A stretch of DNA of 54,683 bases from Natranaerobius trueperi (GCF_002216005.1 NZ_NIQC01000017.1:1-54683), one strand, 5' to 3'. Shown: positions 11,128 through 21,673, numbered from the stretch's first letter. The notes: generated by a model from the sequence alone, not told the origin. Numbers and translations are program-made.

Positions 11128-11248
11128 TAATTTATTAATACTAATAATATGATCTATGTATATTTTTAATTATTATTGATATAATTGAAGAAGGTCATAT
11201 TAAATTATAATTATAAAACTGGAACTAATTACGAAGGAGTTTTTTTAT

Positions 11249-11596
11249 ATGTCCCAGTTAATTACATTAAAAAAGAATTATCAATTTCGAAGAGTTTTTA
11301 GGGACGGAGATTCTTATGCCACAAGACATATTGTTCTATTTGTGGTTTCGAACTCTTTAAATGTAAATAGAATTGGATTTTCTGTAGGTAAAAAAGTTGG
11401 GAATAGTGTGACTCGTAATCGGGTTAAACGTTTATTAAAAGAAGTATATAGATTAAATAATAGTTATTTAAAACAAGGTTATGACTTAATTTTATTAGGT
11501 CGTTTTCGTGCTTCAGACTTAGACTATCACATTTGTGAAAAGGAATTTTTGACATTAGTTAAAAAGTCAAAATTATTACATAAAAATGTGATATAA
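11249..11596 (+). CDS. rnpA: Ribonuclease P protein component
   Basis: Protein subunit of RNase P, which matures tRNA 5' ends; binds the catalytic RNA and pre-tRNA leader. 115 aa, usual length; has the RNR motif in NSVTRNRVKRLLKEVYR and the GFSVGKKVGN strand. Start ATG with GAAGGAG upstream. Follows rpmH and precedes yidD as in nearly all bacteria. Confidence 0.95.
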   Translation: MSQLITLKKNYQFRRVFRDGDSYATRHIVLFVVSNSLNVNRIGFSVGKKVGNSVTRNRVKRLLKEVYRLNNSYLKQGYDLILLGRFRASDLDYHICEKEFLTLVKKSKLLHKNVI

Positions 11597-11623
11597 TTCC
11601 AATTCATCTAGGATGTAGGTGTA

Positions 11624-11836
11624 ATGATGAAAACTATTTTTACTTTATTAATTCTGTTTTATCAAAAAATTATTTCACCACTGCTCCCAGGAACTTGTCG
11701 TTTTAGTCCTACCTGTTCAGAATTCGCATTACAATCGTTAGAAAAATACGGTGTATTTAAAGGTAGTTATAAATCGATTTGTAGAATATTGAAATGTCAC
11801 CCTTTTCATCCTGGTGGCTATAATCCAGTTGATTAA
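11624..11836 (+). CDS. yidD: Membrane protein insertion efficiency factor YidD
   Basis: 70 aa with the strongly conserved [20 protein letters not shown] and [13 protein letters not shown] motifs of the YidD/DUF37 family (three conserved Cys). Small membrane-associated protein that aids YidC-dependent insertion. Start chosen at the first ATG of an ATGATG pair preceded by TGTAGGTG. Lies 27 nt after rnpA. Confidence 0.93.
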   Translation: MMKTIFTLLILFYQKIISPLLPGTCRFSPTCSEFALQSLEKYGVFKGSYKSICRILKCHPFHPGGYNPVD

Positions 11837-11939
11837 CTATAAATACAATTTACTGAATAGTTTTTAAAAGTTAAGGGTATACTTGGGCGATAAACTTATG
11901 AATTATGTAGATTTTATTTTATCTTAAGGAGGAAGTCTG

Positions 11940-12581
11940 ATGTTAGATCCAATTATAGGTGTACTAGCCAATATTTTAGGATTTTTTCTCGACTTAACTG
12001 GAAGCTATGGAATAGCAATTATAATCTTGACTGTTTTTATCAGAGGATTAACTTTTCCATTAATGGCAAAACAAATGAAGTCGACTGAAAAAATGCAAGA
12101 ATTACAGCCTGAATTAAAAAAGTTACAAGAAAAGTATAAAGATGATAAAGAGACGTTAAATAAAAAGACTATGGAATTATGGAAAGAACACAAAGTTAAT
12201 CCAGCAGCAGGTTGTCTACCTCTTTTAGTTCAAATGCCAGTTCTTTTAGCAATGTTTAGACTACTTCATAGATACGAAGAATTTCTAGGAGATGTAGATA
12301 CTAGTTTTTTATGGGTTGATTTAAGCCAACCTGACCCTATCTGGTTACTACCAATATTGGCTGGTGCTACAACCTTTTTACAACAAAAACTAACTATGCG
12401 TAGCCAAAGTAATTCTTCAATGATGGCGATTATGCCGTTCATGCTTATTTTTATAAGTATAAATCTTCCCGCAGGACTTCCTCTATATTTTGTAGTAGGT
12501 AATATCTTTTCTTTATTAGCTCATTTAGCTACAAAGAAAAGACCCAAGGCTCAAAAAGAAGGGGGAGCTGAACAGCAATGA
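11940..12581 (+). CDS. yidC: Membrane protein insertase YidC/OxaI
   Basis: Inserts membrane proteins alone or with Sec. 213 aa, with about five predicted membrane segments and the conserved GCLPLLVQMPVLLAMFRLL block and FMLIFISINLPAGLPLYF. Short Gram-positive form without the large periplasmic domain. There is no lipobox Cys, unlike B. subtilis SpoIIIJ. AAGGAGGAAG precedes the ATG. The stop overlaps the jag start by 4 nt, so the two are coupled. Confidence 0.95.
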   Translation: MLDPIIGVLANILGFFLDLTGSYGIAIIILTVFIRGLTFPLMAKQMKSTEKMQELQPELKKLQEKYKDDKETLNKKTMELWKEHKVNPAAGCLPLLVQMPVLLAMFRLLHRYEEFLGDVDTSFLWVDLSQPDPIWLLPILAGATTFLQQKLTMRSQSNSSMMAIMPFMLIFISINLPAGLPLYFVVGNIFSLLAHLATKKRPKAQKEGGAEQQ

Positions 12582-13204
12582 GCCAGGTGGAATCCACTGG
12601 AAAGACAGTAGAAGAAGCTATTGAGAAAGGTCTTACAGAACTTGGGATTGAACGAAAGTTAGCTGAAGTTGAAGTCTTAGAAGAGCCTTCTAATGGTTTA
12701 CTTGGGTTGATTGGAGTAAAACCGGCTTTAGTTACAGTATCTCAAAAGTATGATCCAATAACGTTATCCTCTGATTTCCTTGAAGGATTATTAGACCGTA
12801 TGAGAATACCTGCAACAGTTGAAGCAAAAGATACTAATGAACGTGAAATATATCTTGAGATTAAAGGGAAAAAGCTAGGGGCGGCAATAGGTAAACGTGG
12901 ACAAACTTTAGATTCTCTTCAATTTTTAGTAAATTTACACTTAAATCAAAAATTACAGGGTTCTAGTTACTACGTTATTCTTGATGCTGAAAACTATCGT
13001 GAAAAAAGAAGAGAAACTTTACAAAGATTAGCGAATAATCTTGCAGAAAAAGTAAAAAGAACAAAACAAAAAGTTGTTCTCGAACCAATGAATCGTTATG
13101 AACGAAAGATCATTCATACTACATTGCAAGACAATAACGCAGTAACTACTTATAGTGATGGTTCTGAACCTAATAGAAAAGTAGTTATTTCTCTGAATGA
13201 ATAA
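12578..13204 (+). CDS. khpB: RNA-binding protein KhpB (Jag/EloR)
   Basis: 208 aa with three domains: the N-terminal Jag_N (VESTGKTVEEAIEKGLTELG), a KH domain with GAAIGKRGQTLDSLQFLVNL, and a C-terminal R3H (MNRYERKIIHTTLQ). In Gram-positives KhpB with KhpA binds RNA and affects cell elongation and sporulation. Translationally coupled to yidC and followed by a terminator. Confidence 0.93.
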   Translation: MSQVESTGKTVEEAIEKGLTELGIERKLAEVEVLEEPSNGLLGLIGVKPALVTVSQKYDPITLSSDFLEGLLDRMRIPATVEAKDTNEREIYLEIKGKKLGAAIGKRGQTLDSLQFLVNLHLNQKLQGSSYYVILDAENYREKRRETLQRLANNLAEKVKRTKQKVVLEPMNRYERKIIHTTLQDNNAVTTYSDGSEPNRKVVISLNE

Positions 13205-13230
13205 ACCGCCTTTAATAGGCGGTTTTACTT
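13204..13230 (+). terminator. Rho-independent terminator after khpB
   Basis: AACCGCC (13204-13210), loop TTTAATA, GGCGGTT (13218-13224), then TTACTTTAG. Overlaps the khpB stop and closes the rpmH-khpB unit. Confidence 0.8.
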
Positions 13231-13249
13231 TAGTATTTTATTTTTTATA

Positions 13250-13278
13250 TTGATTACAATAAAATAGTAGATTATTAA
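13250..13278 (+). promoter_or_regulatory. Candidate promoter of mnmE-mnmG-rsmG
   Basis: TTGATT (13250-13255), 17-nt spacer, TATTAA (13273-13278). Only a moderate match, but a promoter is expected between the khpB terminator and mnmE. Confidence 0.35.
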
Positions 13279-13296
13279 ATTTCTGAGGTGATTGAA

Positions 13297-14676
13297 ATGT
13301 CTAGTGAAGATACTGTTGCTGCTCTTTCGACTCCACCAGGTGAGGGTGGTATTGGAATAATTAGAATTAGTGGTCCGAAAAGCTTTGAGATTGGGAAGAA
13401 ATTATTTTTTAGTTCTCGTGAAATTACAAATTTTAAAAATAGAAAACTTTATCATGGTTATATTTTTGACCGTCGAAATAATAAAACTCTCGATGAAGTA
13501 TTAATTACTTTTATGAAAGGTCCTTATACATACACTTGTGAGGATATAGTAGAGATACACTGCCATGGAGGGATGATTCCTGTAAGGGAAATTTTACAGC
13601 TTATCTTTTCTTTAGGAATACGACCCTCGGAACCAGGAGAGTTTACAAAACGAGCTTTTTTAAATGGTCGACTTGATTTAACGCAAGCTGAAGCAGTTAT
13701 GGATCTTATAAGTACTAAAACTCAAAACTTAAAAGATGTTGCCATGAAGCAAATATCAGGTAAGTTAAAAGAAGAAATTTCACACCTTCGTACTGAACTT
13801 ATAACTGTTTTATCAAACCTTGAAGCTAAAATCGACTTTCCTGATGAAGAGATTGATGTAGAGGATATGTCTTCCTTAAAAGAACGGGTTTCTTATATAA
13901 GAAAAAGTCTTTATGAGCTAATTGAAAGTTTCAATAAAGGGAAAATTATTAGAGAAGGTGTAAAAACTGTTATAGTTGGAAGACCTAATGTTGGTAAATC
14001 TTCTTTACTTAATATCCTTTTAGGTGAAGAAAGGGCAATAGTTACAGAAATTCCTGGAACGACTAGAGATACATTAGAAGAAGTTATTAATTTAGATGGA
14101 ATTCCATTACGAATAATTGATACAGCAGGTATCAGAGAGTCAACTGATAAAGTTGAACAAATTGGTGTGAAAAGAACAAGAGATTCAATGGAAGAAGCCG
14201 ATATTGTTCTAGTAGTATTGGATTCTTCACAGGAGTTAAAAGATGAAGATAAAAAGATTTTAAATATGGCAAGAGATAAACCTTCACTTATTGTATTAAA
14301 TAAAGCTGATTTAGAAAAAGAATTTCATGAAGGCACGGTGAATGAATTAGCACCTGATATACGAAAAGTAAAGGTATCTGCATTAAAAAAAGAAGGTATT
14401 GATCAATTAGAGAAGTATATTTCAGAATTGGTTTTTGGTGGGGAAGTTATGGAAACTGATGAAATTGTAATAACAAATGAACGTCATTATAATTCTTTGA
14501 AGAAAACGGATAATGTCCTCGCATCTGCTGAGAATGGACTAGAAGCTTATATTAGTGAAGATTTAGTTAGTGTAGACATCAAAGAAGGTCTTGAAATACT
14601 AGGAGAAATTACAGGAGAATCTGCTGGGGAAGACGTTATTGACGAAGTATTTAATAACTTTTGTATCGGTAAATAA
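13297..14676 (+). CDS. mnmE: tRNA uridine-5-carboxymethylaminomethyl modification GTPase MnmE
   Basis: With MnmG makes the cmnm5U34 modification of wobble uridine. 459 aa from the ATG at 13297, which has GAGGTG six nt upstream; a GTG nine nt earlier overlaps this Shine-Dalgarno and is less likely. N-terminal formyl-THF-binding domain ([13 protein letters not shown]), helical domain, inserted G domain with [17 protein letters not shown] and NKAD, and the C-terminal FNNFCIGK motif. Confidence 0.96.
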   Translation: MSSEDTVAALSTPPGEGGIGIIRISGPKSFEIGKKLFFSSREITNFKNRKLYHGYIFDRRNNKTLDEVLITFMKGPYTYTCEDIVEIHCHGGMIPVREILQLIFSLGIRPSEPGEFTKRAFLNGRLDLTQAEAVMDLISTKTQNLKDVAMKQISGKLKEEISHLRTELITVLSNLEAKIDFPDEEIDVEDMSSLKERVSYIRKSLYELIESFNKGKIIREGVKTVIVGRPNVGKSSLLNILLGEERAIVTEIPGTTRDTLEEVINLDGIPLRIIDTAGIRESTDKVEQIGVKRTRDSMEEADIVLVVLDSSQELKDEDKKILNMARDKPSLIVLNKADLEKEFHEGTVNELAPDIRKVKVSALKKEGIDQLEKYISELVFGGEVMETDEIVITNERHYNSLKKTDNVLASAENGLEAYISEDLVSVDIKEGLEILGEITGESAGEDVIDEVFNNFCIGK

Positions 14677-14689
14677 GGAGGGGATTACT

Positions 14690-16603
14690 TTGAGTTTTTA
14701 TGCCGGTTCTTTTGACTTAATAGTTATAGGTGCAGGACATGCCGGTTGTGAAGCAGCGTTAGCGGGTGCTAGAATGGGCGTTAAAACTTTACTTGTAACA
14801 CTGAACCTTGATCAAATTGCTCTTATGCCTTGTAACCCTGCTATTGGCGGTCCAGCTAAAAGTCATATTGTAAGAGAAGTGGATGCTTTGGGTGGGGAAA
14901 TGGCTAGAAACATTGATAATACTGCTATCCAGTTTAGGATGTTAAACACAGGAAAAGGTCCGGCTGTTCATGCTTTGCGTGCACAAGCAGATAAAAGAAA
15001 ATATCAGGATAGAATGAAATATATCTTAGAAAAACAGGAGAACCTCTGGTTAAAACAAGATATGGTTGAAAATTTAGTAATAGAAGAAAATGAGATAAGA
15101 GGTGTTATAACTCAAAATGGCGCAAGATATGATACACGTCAGGTAGTAATAACTTCTGGTACATATCTTAAAGGGAGGATAATAGTTGGTGAAGTTGATC
15201 ATTACGGTGGTCCAAATGGTCAAATAGTTGCTAAAACACTTTCGGATGATCTTGAAAAATATGGTGTTAAGCTTATGCGCTTTAAAACAGGTACACCGGC
15301 CAGAGTTTTAGGTAGGAGTCTCGACTTTGATAAAATGTATGAGCAAATTGGGGATGAGTATCCTTGGCAATTTTCCTATTATCATGCTCCACAGCGGTTA
15401 CAGCAGATGTCTTGTTTTTTATCTTATACTAATGAAACAACTCATAAAATAATTAAGGATAATTTACAAAGATCCCCTCTTTACTCAGGTCTTATTGAGG
15501 GAACAGGCCCTAGATATTGTCCTTCTATTGAGGATAAAATAGTTAGATTTCCTGATAAAAATAAACACCAACTCTTTTTAGAACCTGAAGGATTACATAC
15601 TGAAGAGTATTATGTCCAAGGTATGTCGACTAGCTTACCTATAGATGCTCAAGTTAAAATGCTAAGATCCATTCCAGGTCTTGAAAATGTTGAAATCTTA
15701 AGGCCCGGGTATGCTATTGAATATGATTGCATAGATCCAACTCAACTGAAACAAACTTTAGAGTTAAAGGATTTTTCTGGTTTATTCTTTGCAGGTCAAA
15801 TTAATGGAACAAGTGGTTATGAAGAAGCAGCGGGTCAAGGTATTGTGGCAGGTATTAATGCAGTTTTACAAAGTAAAGGAAAAGAACCAATGATCATTAA
15901 AAGAAGCCAAGGATATATTGGTGTATTGATAGATGATCTAGTAACTAAAGGCACAGAAGAACCTTATAGAATGTTAACTTCAAGAGCAGAGTATCGACTA
16001 TTATTACGTCAAGACAATGCAGACCTCCGTCTAACTGAACTAGGGTATAGTGTGGGTTTAGTTACAGAAGAGCGTTATGAATATTTTAAAGACAAAGAAA
16101 AGTCAATTGAAAAAGAAAAAGAACGTTTACAGGGGATTATTTTAACCCCTAATAGCACTGTAAATGACTTCCTTGAAGAATTTAATAGTGCTTCTTTAAA
16201 GAAGCCAACTTCTTTATATGATCTTTTAAAACGCCCCGAGCTTCAGTATAAAGATTTGAAAAGATTTGATACACAATCTACAGATTTTTGTGAAGATATA
16301 ACTGGGCAAGTTGAAATTCAGATTAAATATGATGGTTATATATCTAAACAAATAGAGCAAGTTAAAAGGTTTGAAAAACTAGAAGAAAAAATCATACCAG
16401 ATAGTATTGATTATAATGATATATCTGGACTTTCATTAGAGGCGCAGGAAAAATTAGCAAGGTTCAGACCACGTTCAGTGGGCCAAGCAAGTAGAATTTC
16501 TGGTATTAATCCTTCTGATATTTCAGTTTTATTAGTTTATCTAGAGCAATTTAATAGAAAGAAAAGAAAGAAAAAAAGAATGGGTGAAACTAATGAACAG
16601 TAA
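14690..16603 (+). CDS. mnmG: tRNA uridine-5-carboxymethylaminomethyl modification enzyme MnmG
   Basis: FAD-dependent partner of MnmE. 637 aa from TTG at 14690, which has AAGGAGGGG eight nt upstream; an upstream in-frame ATG at 14639 lies inside mnmE and would add an unrelated tail. FAD site [18 protein letters not shown], the family motif [16 protein letters not shown], and [19 protein letters not shown]. 13 nt after the mnmE stop. Confidence 0.96.
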   Translation: MSFYAGSFDLIVIGAGHAGCEAALAGARMGVKTLLVTLNLDQIALMPCNPAIGGPAKSHIVREVDALGGEMARNIDNTAIQFRMLNTGKGPAVHALRAQADKRKYQDRMKYILEKQENLWLKQDMVENLVIEENEIRGVITQNGARYDTRQVVITSGTYLKGRIIVGEVDHYGGPNGQIVAKTLSDDLEKYGVKLMRFKTGTPARVLGRSLDFDKMYEQIGDEYPWQFSYYHAPQRLQQMSCFLSYTNETTHKIIKDNLQRSPLYSGLIEGTGPRYCPSIEDKIVRFPDKNKHQLFLEPEGLHTEEYYVQGMSTSLPIDAQVKMLRSIPGLENVEILRPGYAIEYDCIDPTQLKQTLELKDFSGLFFAGQINGTSGYEEAAGQGIVAGINAVLQSKGKEPMIIKRSQGYIGVLIDDLVTKGTEEPYRMLTSRAEYRLLLRQDNADLRLTELGYSVGLVTEERYEYFKDKEKSIEKEKERLQGIILTPNSTVNDFLEEFNSASLKKPTSLYDLLKRPELQYKDLKRFDTQSTDFCEDITGQVEIQIKYDGYISKQIEQVKRFEKLEEKIIPDSIDYNDISGLSLEAQEKLARFRPRSVGQASRISGINPSDISVLLVYLEQFNRKKRKKKRMGETNEQ

Positions 16604-17309
16604 TTATGTTATTAATTTACTTAAAGGCTGGGGAGTTAATTTACCTTTAGATATAGAAGAAAAATTTGCTATCTATACAGAAACTTTATTAGAATGGAAT
16701 AAAAAAATGAATTTAACTCGTATTACAAAGTGTGAAGAAATATATATAGAACACTTTCTAGATTCGATAATGCCTTTTAAATTTTTTACTTTAAACAAAC
16801 ATGACAAAGTTTTTGACATTGGTGCAGGTGCAGGTTTTCCTGGGATTCCTATTAAACTCGTTAACAAAGAAATAGATCTAACCGCTTTAGATTCACAAAA
16901 TAAAAAAGTGAACTTTTTAAAAAAATTAGTTCATAATTTAAAATTAGAAGGTGTTGAATTACTACATGACAGAGCAGAAAATATGGGTCGTAATTCTGAA
17001 TATCGTGGTACATATACATATGTTTTTACACGAGCAGTTGCATCTTTAAATATCATAGCTGAACTTGGTTTACCACTTTTAAATGAAGGTGGCTGTCTTG
17101 TAGCTTGGAAAACAAAAAAACAATTTAAAAAAGAAAAAGAAGAAGCTCAGAATGCATTAGATATTCTTGGTGGTCAATTTGGACAGTGTTATAGTTATAA
17201 GCTTCCAAATAAAGATGATGAACATTTATTAGTTGTGATTAAGAAAGTTTGTAAAACTCCAGACAAATATCCACGGAGGCCTGGCATACCCGAAAAAAGA
17301 CCGCTTTAG
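16593..17309 (+). CDS. rsmG: 16S rRNA (guanine527-N7)-methyltransferase RsmG
   Basis: SAM-dependent methylase of 16S G527 (GidB family). Rossmann motif [16 protein letters not shown], and the later [16 protein letters not shown] choose ATG 16593 (238 aa) because GGGTG lies six nt upstream; GTG 16584 is in frame but lacks a Shine-Dalgarno. The start overlaps the mnmG end. The C terminus is unusually basic and Pro-rich ([12 protein letters not shown]). Confidence 0.94.
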   Translation: MNSNYVINLLKGWGVNLPLDIEEKFAIYTETLLEWNKKMNLTRITKCEEIYIEHFLDSIMPFKFFTLNKHDKVFDIGAGAGFPGIPIKLVNKEIDLTALDSQNKKVNFLKKLVHNLKLEGVELLHDRAENMGRNSEYRGTYTYVFTRAVASLNIIAELGLPLLNEGGCLVAWKTKKQFKKEKEEAQNALDILGGQFGQCYSYKLPNKDDEHLLVVIKKVCKTPDKYPRRPGIPEKRPL

Positions 17310-17372
17310 CAGGAATTTAGTACCCTTTATAGAAGAGTTTATTTGGGACCTGAGGAAAGGTGGTGGCTTTGC

Positions 17373-18239
17373 ATGAAAGAATGGTCTAAGCTCCTTGGAC
17401 TCATCTCTAATGAAGATAAAGATGACCAGAGAGTGGAGAATATTCAAGAAATTCCTTTAGAGAAAATTGAAGCAAACCCTTATCAACCAAGAAAAGAATT
17501 TGATGAAGATAAACTTCAAGAACTAATTCAGTCAATAAAAACTTATGGTTTGCTACAACCAATAGTAGTAAGAAAAGTCCCAGACTCTGATAAATATCAA
17601 ATTGTTGCTGGAGAGCGTAGATATAGAGCACTTACACAATTACAACGTGAAACTGTTTCTGCAATTGTGAGAAATTTAAATGATACTTCAATGGCAGCTT
17701 TAGCTATGATAGAGAATATACAACGAGAAAACCTTAACTTTGTAGAAGAGGCAGAAGGTTATCAAAAATTAATTGATGAATTTGGATTAACCCAAGAAGT
17801 TCTAGCTCAACGTTTAGGTAGAAGTCAATCTACAATAGCTAATAAACTACGGTTATTAAAACTTAGTGATCAAGTTAAAAGTAAAGTTAATCAATTAGAT
17901 ATTACTGAGCGGCATGCAAGAACCCTTTTGAAGCTTCCTAGTGAAGACTTACAACTAGAACTATTGGGACAAGTTGAAAATGAAAAGTTAAATGTAAAAC
18001 AAACAGAAGAACGGGCAAAAGTACTACTACAAACGGAAGAGGAAGAAAATAAAGATAAAAAGACAAAGGGCAAAAAAAAGCGTCCGGTAATACGAGATTT
18101 GAGAATTTTTTTGAATACAATTAGACAAGCCGTATCAGTAATTAAAGACTCCGGATTAGAACCAGATGTAGTCGAAGACGATTATGAAGATCGTATAGAA
18201 ATAAAAATTACTCTACCCAAAAATTCAACCAATAAGTAG
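17373..18239 (+). CDS. noc: Nucleoid occlusion / ParB-like protein Noc
   Basis: ParB paralogue between rsmG and soj, the Noc position in Firmicutes. 288 aa from ATG 17373 (AAAGGTGG upstream; an in-frame TTG at 17343 adds a Trp-rich tail with no support). N-terminal ParB/CTPase domain with NPYQPRKEF and GERRYRAL and ENIQRENLN, then a helix-turn-helix (TQEVLAQRLGRSQSTIANKL), and a Lys-rich linker. Noc blocks division over the nucleoid; short N terminus MKEWSKLLGL could be its membrane-targeting helix. No Noc-site palindrome was seen here. Confidence 0.85.
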   Translation: MKEWSKLLGLISNEDKDDQRVENIQEIPLEKIEANPYQPRKEFDEDKLQELIQSIKTYGLLQPIVVRKVPDSDKYQIVAGERRYRALTQLQRETVSAIVRNLNDTSMAALAMIENIQRENLNFVEEAEGYQKLIDEFGLTQEVLAQRLGRSQSTIANKLRLLKLSDQVKSKVNQLDITERHARTLLKLPSEDLQLELLGQVENEKLNVKQTEERAKVLLQTEEEENKDKKTKGKKKRPVIRDLRIFLNTIRQAVSVIKDSGLEPDVVEDDYEDRIEIKITLPKNSTNK

Positions 18240-18257
18240 TAATAAATCTTTAGCATT

Positions 18258-18290
18258 AAACAGGCATATGAATAAAGTGCCTGTTTTTTT
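18258..18290 (+). terminator. Rho-independent terminator after noc
   Basis: AAACAGGCA (18258-18266) pairs with TGCCTGTTT (18278-18286), followed by more T. Separates noc from soj-spo0J. Confidence 0.85.
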
Positions 18291-18345
18291 ATTATTTTAT
18301 TAGTTATAATATAACATAGCAAATATTTACGAAAGGGGAAGGATT

Positions 18346-19107
18346 ATGCATCGGATTATTGCTATAACTAATCAAAAAGGCGGAGTAGGAAAAACGACTA
18401 CTGCTGTGAACCTAAGTGCTAGCCTTGCAAATTGGGATAAAAAAGTTTTACTTTTGGATATTGATCCTCAAGGTAACTCTACTAGTGGAGTTGGTTTAGA
18501 TAAGACAAATATGGAAACTTGTATGTATGATACATTGATTAATGAATTACCATTAGATGATATAATTGTTGATACAGAAATTGAAAACTTGAAAGTTGCG
18601 CCTGCTACTATAAATCTCGCAGGTGCAGAAATAGAATTAGTGCCAACTGTTAGTAGGGAGGTTAAACTCAGATCATTGATAAGAGAACTCGAGACTGAAT
18701 TTGACTATATATTAATTGATTGTCCGCCTTCTTTAGGGTTATTAACTATAAATGCGTTAACTGCTGCGCATTCAGTTATAATACCGATTCAAAGTGAATA
18801 TTATGCTCTTGAAGGTTTAGGGCAATTATTAAATACTGTTCAATTAGTTCAGAACCATCTGAATACTTCCTTAGTAATAGAAGGAGTATTATTAACTATG
18901 TATGATTCTAGGACAAACCTGAGTTCACAAGTTGGGCAAGAAGTTAAAAATTACTTTGGTGATAAAGTTTACGACACCATAGTTCCACGAAATGTTAGGT
19001 TAAGTGAAGCCCCCAGTCATGGAAAGCCTATTATTACTTATGACCATAGATCAAAGGGAGCACAAGTTTATTTAGCGTTAGCAAAGGAGGTTTTAAGTCG
19101 TGAATAA
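18346..19107 (+). CDS. soj: Chromosome partitioning ATPase Soj (ParA)
   Basis: Deviant-Walker ATPase that works with Spo0J-parS in origin segregation and modulates DnaA. 253 aa, with NQKGGVGKTTTAVNLSASLA at the N terminus, DIDPQGNSTSG, and DCPPSLGLLTINAL. GAAAGGGGAAGG precedes the ATG. Overlaps spo0J by 8 nt. Confidence 0.97.
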   Translation: MHRIIAITNQKGGVGKTTTAVNLSASLANWDKKVLLLDIDPQGNSTSGVGLDKTNMETCMYDTLINELPLDDIIVDTEIENLKVAPATINLAGAEIELVPTVSREVKLRSLIRELETEFDYILIDCPPSLGLLTINALTAAHSVIIPIQSEYYALEGLGQLLNTVQLVQNHLNTSLVIEGVLLTMYDSRTNLSSQVGQEVKNYFGDKVYDTIVPRNVRLSEAPSHGKPIITYDHRSKGAQVYLALAKEVLSRE

Positions 19108-19948
19108 GAAAAGATTAGGTAAAGGATTAGATGCGTTGATACCAGAGATAAAGAACGAGAACGAACAACCAAATAATAGCAAAGACGAGGAAACTATATC
19201 AATAGAATCTATTGAGCCGAACCCTCATCAGCCAAGAAAAGAATTTTCTGAAGAACGACTTGATGAACTTGCTCAATCTATTAAAACATATGGAATCATT
19301 CAACCAATAATAGTAACACCTGAAAGAGATAAATATCGGATTGTTGCTGGAGAAAGACGATATAGAGCTTCAATCAAGGCTGGTTTAACCGAAGTTCCGG
19401 TAATTAAAAAAGATTTTACTGATACTCAAATGATGCAAATAGCCTTATTAGAAAATATTCAAAGAGAAGACTTAAACCCAATAGATAAAGGTGAGGCATT
19501 AAAGAAGTTGGTAGATGAACATGGTTTAACTCAAAATCAATTATCACAAGAACTAGGGATAGGTAGATCCTCTCTAGCTAATTTGTTACGACTATTACAG
19601 TTAGATAAATTTGTACGTGAGAAAGTAAAAGAAGGAGAGCTGAGTGAAGGCCATGCGAGATGCCTTATTTCTTTAAAGGCTGAAGATCAAAAAAAGGTAG
19701 CCAAGAAGATATTACAACAAGAGCTGAGTGTTCGAGCTACTGAAAACTTAGTTAAACAATACACTAGTAATAATAAAAAAAGTAATAATACAAAGAAAGA
19801 TCCTTTTATTTCGGATATAGAAGATAGGTTGTCAAATAAGTTGGGTACTAAGGTTACTATTAACAAAGGTAAAAAGAAAGGAAAAATAGAAATTGAGTTT
19901 TTAGGTAATGACGATTTAGAAAAGTTTATATCTATTCTCTCAGATTAA
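19100..19948 (+). CDS. spo0J: Chromosome partitioning protein Spo0J (ParB)
   Basis: CTP-dependent DNA clamp that loads at parS and recruits SMC. 282 aa: N-terminal LGKGLDALIPE, CTP-binding domain with NPHQPRKEF and GERRYRASIKAG, ENIQREDLNPIDK, HTH (TQNQLSQELGIGRSSLANLL) and a C-terminal dimerisation domain. GTG start inside the soj end. A perfect parS begins 2 nt after its stop codon. Confidence 0.97.
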   Translation: MNKKRLGKGLDALIPEIKNENEQPNNSKDEETISIESIEPNPHQPRKEFSEERLDELAQSIKTYGIIQPIIVTPERDKYRIVAGERRYRASIKAGLTEVPVIKKDFTDTQMMQIALLENIQREDLNPIDKGEALKKLVDEHGLTQNQLSQELGIGRSSLANLLRLLQLDKFVREKVKEGELSEGHARCLISLKAEDQKKVAKKILQQELSVRATENLVKQYTSNNKKSNNTKKDPFISDIEDRLSNKLGTKVTINKGKKKGKIEIEFLGNDDLEKFISILSD

Positions 19949-19972
19949 TTGTTTCACGTGAAACAATTAATC
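19943..19972. promoter_or_regulatory. parS: parS site within a 30-bp perfect palindrome
   Basis: TGTTTCACGTGAAACA (19950-19965) is an exact copy of the bacterial parS consensus bound by Spo0J. The symmetry extends on both sides (GATTAAT left, ATTAATC right), so 19943-19972 is one perfect 30-bp inverted repeat; its left end overlaps the spo0J stop codon. About 9-11 kb from oriC on the right arm. Confidence 0.95.
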
Positions 19973-20117
19973 AACATATATTTATCCAATTTAATGTTAC
20001 ATATGAAAAAATCAAAATTAGTAGGTAAAACTCACTAGTAGATAAATTACAAAACAGTTCATATTAAACTTTTAAAAGACTTATGTAACAGATGAATCAA
20101 AGGGAGGAAGCATCTTA

Positions 20118-20819
20118 ATGATCACTCATTTAGGGGATGTCCTAACTGGCACCTTAGTAAACACAGGAGCTATAGTAGCGGGCGGTATTATAGGTCTTAT
20201 TTTTCGAAAGGGTATATCTGACGAATTAAAGAAAACGGTATTGCAAGGAATTGGGTTAGTTGTTACATACTTAGGAATGTCTATGGCATTTGAAACTGAA
20301 AATGTATTAATCTTAATATTTAGTGTTGTTATTGGTGGAATTCTAGGAGAACTAGGAAATGTAGAGCAGAGATTGAATTCAATTGGAGAAAGTATAAAGA
20401 AACGGATAGGAAATGATGAAGATCAATTTATCGAAGGATTTATTTTTGCAACTCTCGTATACTGTGTGGGAGCATTAGCTATAGTTGGATCGTTAGAGAG
20501 TGGATTAAATCAAAATCACGAAATTTTATTTGCAAAATCAGTCTTAGATGGGACAACTGCTATAGCTTTTACATCAAGCTTAGGGATCGGTGTGCTCTTT
20601 TCTTCTGTACCAGTTTTGTTTTATCAGGGGGTTATAGCAGTTTTTTCAGGGAGGATTTCACATTACTTAGAAGATGGAATTGTAGCTGAACTGTCCTCTG
20701 TAGGTGGGATACTAATACTCGCAATTGGTTTAAATATCATAGAAGTCACAAAAATAAATGTGGCAAATTTACTCCCTGGTATTTTGATAGCAGCAGTATT
20801 AGCAAATTTATTTATATAA
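20118..20819 (+). CDS. DUF554 family membrane protein
   Basis: 233 aa, about six to seven hydrophobic segments, starting with LGDVLTGTLVNTGAIVAGG and containing the GGILGELGNVEQRL block of the DUF554 (YdfK/YqgA) family. Function unknown; integral to the cytoplasmic membrane. Preceded by GGGAGGAAG. It sits alone after parS; 145 nt upstream hold no clear promoter. Confidence 0.85.
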   Translation: MITHLGDVLTGTLVNTGAIVAGGIIGLIFRKGISDELKKTVLQGIGLVVTYLGMSMAFETENVLILIFSVVIGGILGELGNVEQRLNSIGESIKKRIGNDEDQFIEGFIFATLVYCVGALAIVGSLESGLNQNHEILFAKSVLDGTTAIAFTSSLGIGVLFSSVPVLFYQGVIAVFSGRISHYLEDGIVAELSSVGGILILAIGLNIIEVTKINVANLLPGILIAAVLANLFI

Positions 20820-20939
20820 ACCCTATAGGTGCTTGCAAAACGAATTAGCTAAAAAAGATTAAATTCCTTTTGAATTTTAAAGTTTAAGGTAAAAGATGAA
20901 TCACTCCTTAATTGGCAATCCAACGAATTGATTTTTTCG

Positions 20940-21475
20940 TTAAATGCAGACTTACAAGCAATTAAAGCAACATTATTTTGAGAAATAGCGGTTAAAGCAA
21001 ATTCACAAGATCACTATTAAAATCATACATTAATCTTTTCTTGTACCTTTTCTATAGTTTAGAACCCTTAGAAATAGTGGTATGTTCGCGTTAGTTGTCT
21101 TTAGGATAAGTGTAAATTACACGTCATACTTTAAATCAGTACATGGAATGCAACATTTACTGAAACGTTTAGTACTTTGCTTCTACTCAAAAGCAAACCC
21201 ATTTTATTATTTTTCGGGAATTACAATAACCATCATTTTTGAAAGTAAGTTAATATTTTTAGGGCAAACAGGAACACCATTTTCATTGAGATCTTTGCCT
21301 AATTTTTTAGAGTTTTTGCGATTTTCACTAATTACTAGCATTAGAGAACATTCTTCTATCAAGAAGCAATATTTTTCTGTACTATTAAAGCCGGCATCAG
21401 CTGTAAGGTTATTGTATTTTTCAATACCATGACGGTTTTTATGTAATTAGAAAGTTTCTTGAGTATAGAAAAAAA
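20940..21475 (-). pseudogene. Transposase remnant, DDE type (IS4-superfamily-like)
   Basis: Leftward translation gives recognisable transposase pieces in several frames with stops: HGIEKYNNLTADAGFNSTEK and NENGVPVCPKN (21440-21230), then RVIYTYPKDN...EHTTISKGSKL and KKRLMYDFNSDLVNLL (about 21120-21000), then FALTAISQNNVALIACKSAF (about 20990-20940). The order matches the central and C-terminal parts of DDE transposases with a P-(I/V)-CP-x-G segment. No intact frame and no terminal repeats were recognised. The rightward open frame at 21082-21432 is only the shadow of this remnant. Confidence 0.6.
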
Positions 21476-21673
21476 TCTGACCTTTGAAACTCAACAAAGT
21501 AATTAAAGAAAGAAATTTGATTTTTCAAAGGATCACCTCCCAAGAAATATTCCTAATGAGTATTTCGATATAAAGGGAGGGACTCCTGTTGAAACGCTTT
21601 GCAAAACCCTCTTATGGCAGACTTTTTGAGTTTTGCAGGGAGCTAATACCCCCTAGCTTTGGAGGTGTGAATC

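Noticed and set aside
21082-21432. 116-residue open frame on the plus strand
   Set aside because: It is antisense to clear transposase fragments on the minus strand and has no recognisable motif or ribosome-binding site.
21598-21640. Inverted repeat GCAAAAC/GTTTTGC as a terminator or riboswitch
   Set aside because: No T-tract follows, and the stretch translates as protein-like sequence in a decayed zone, so no RNA function is supported.
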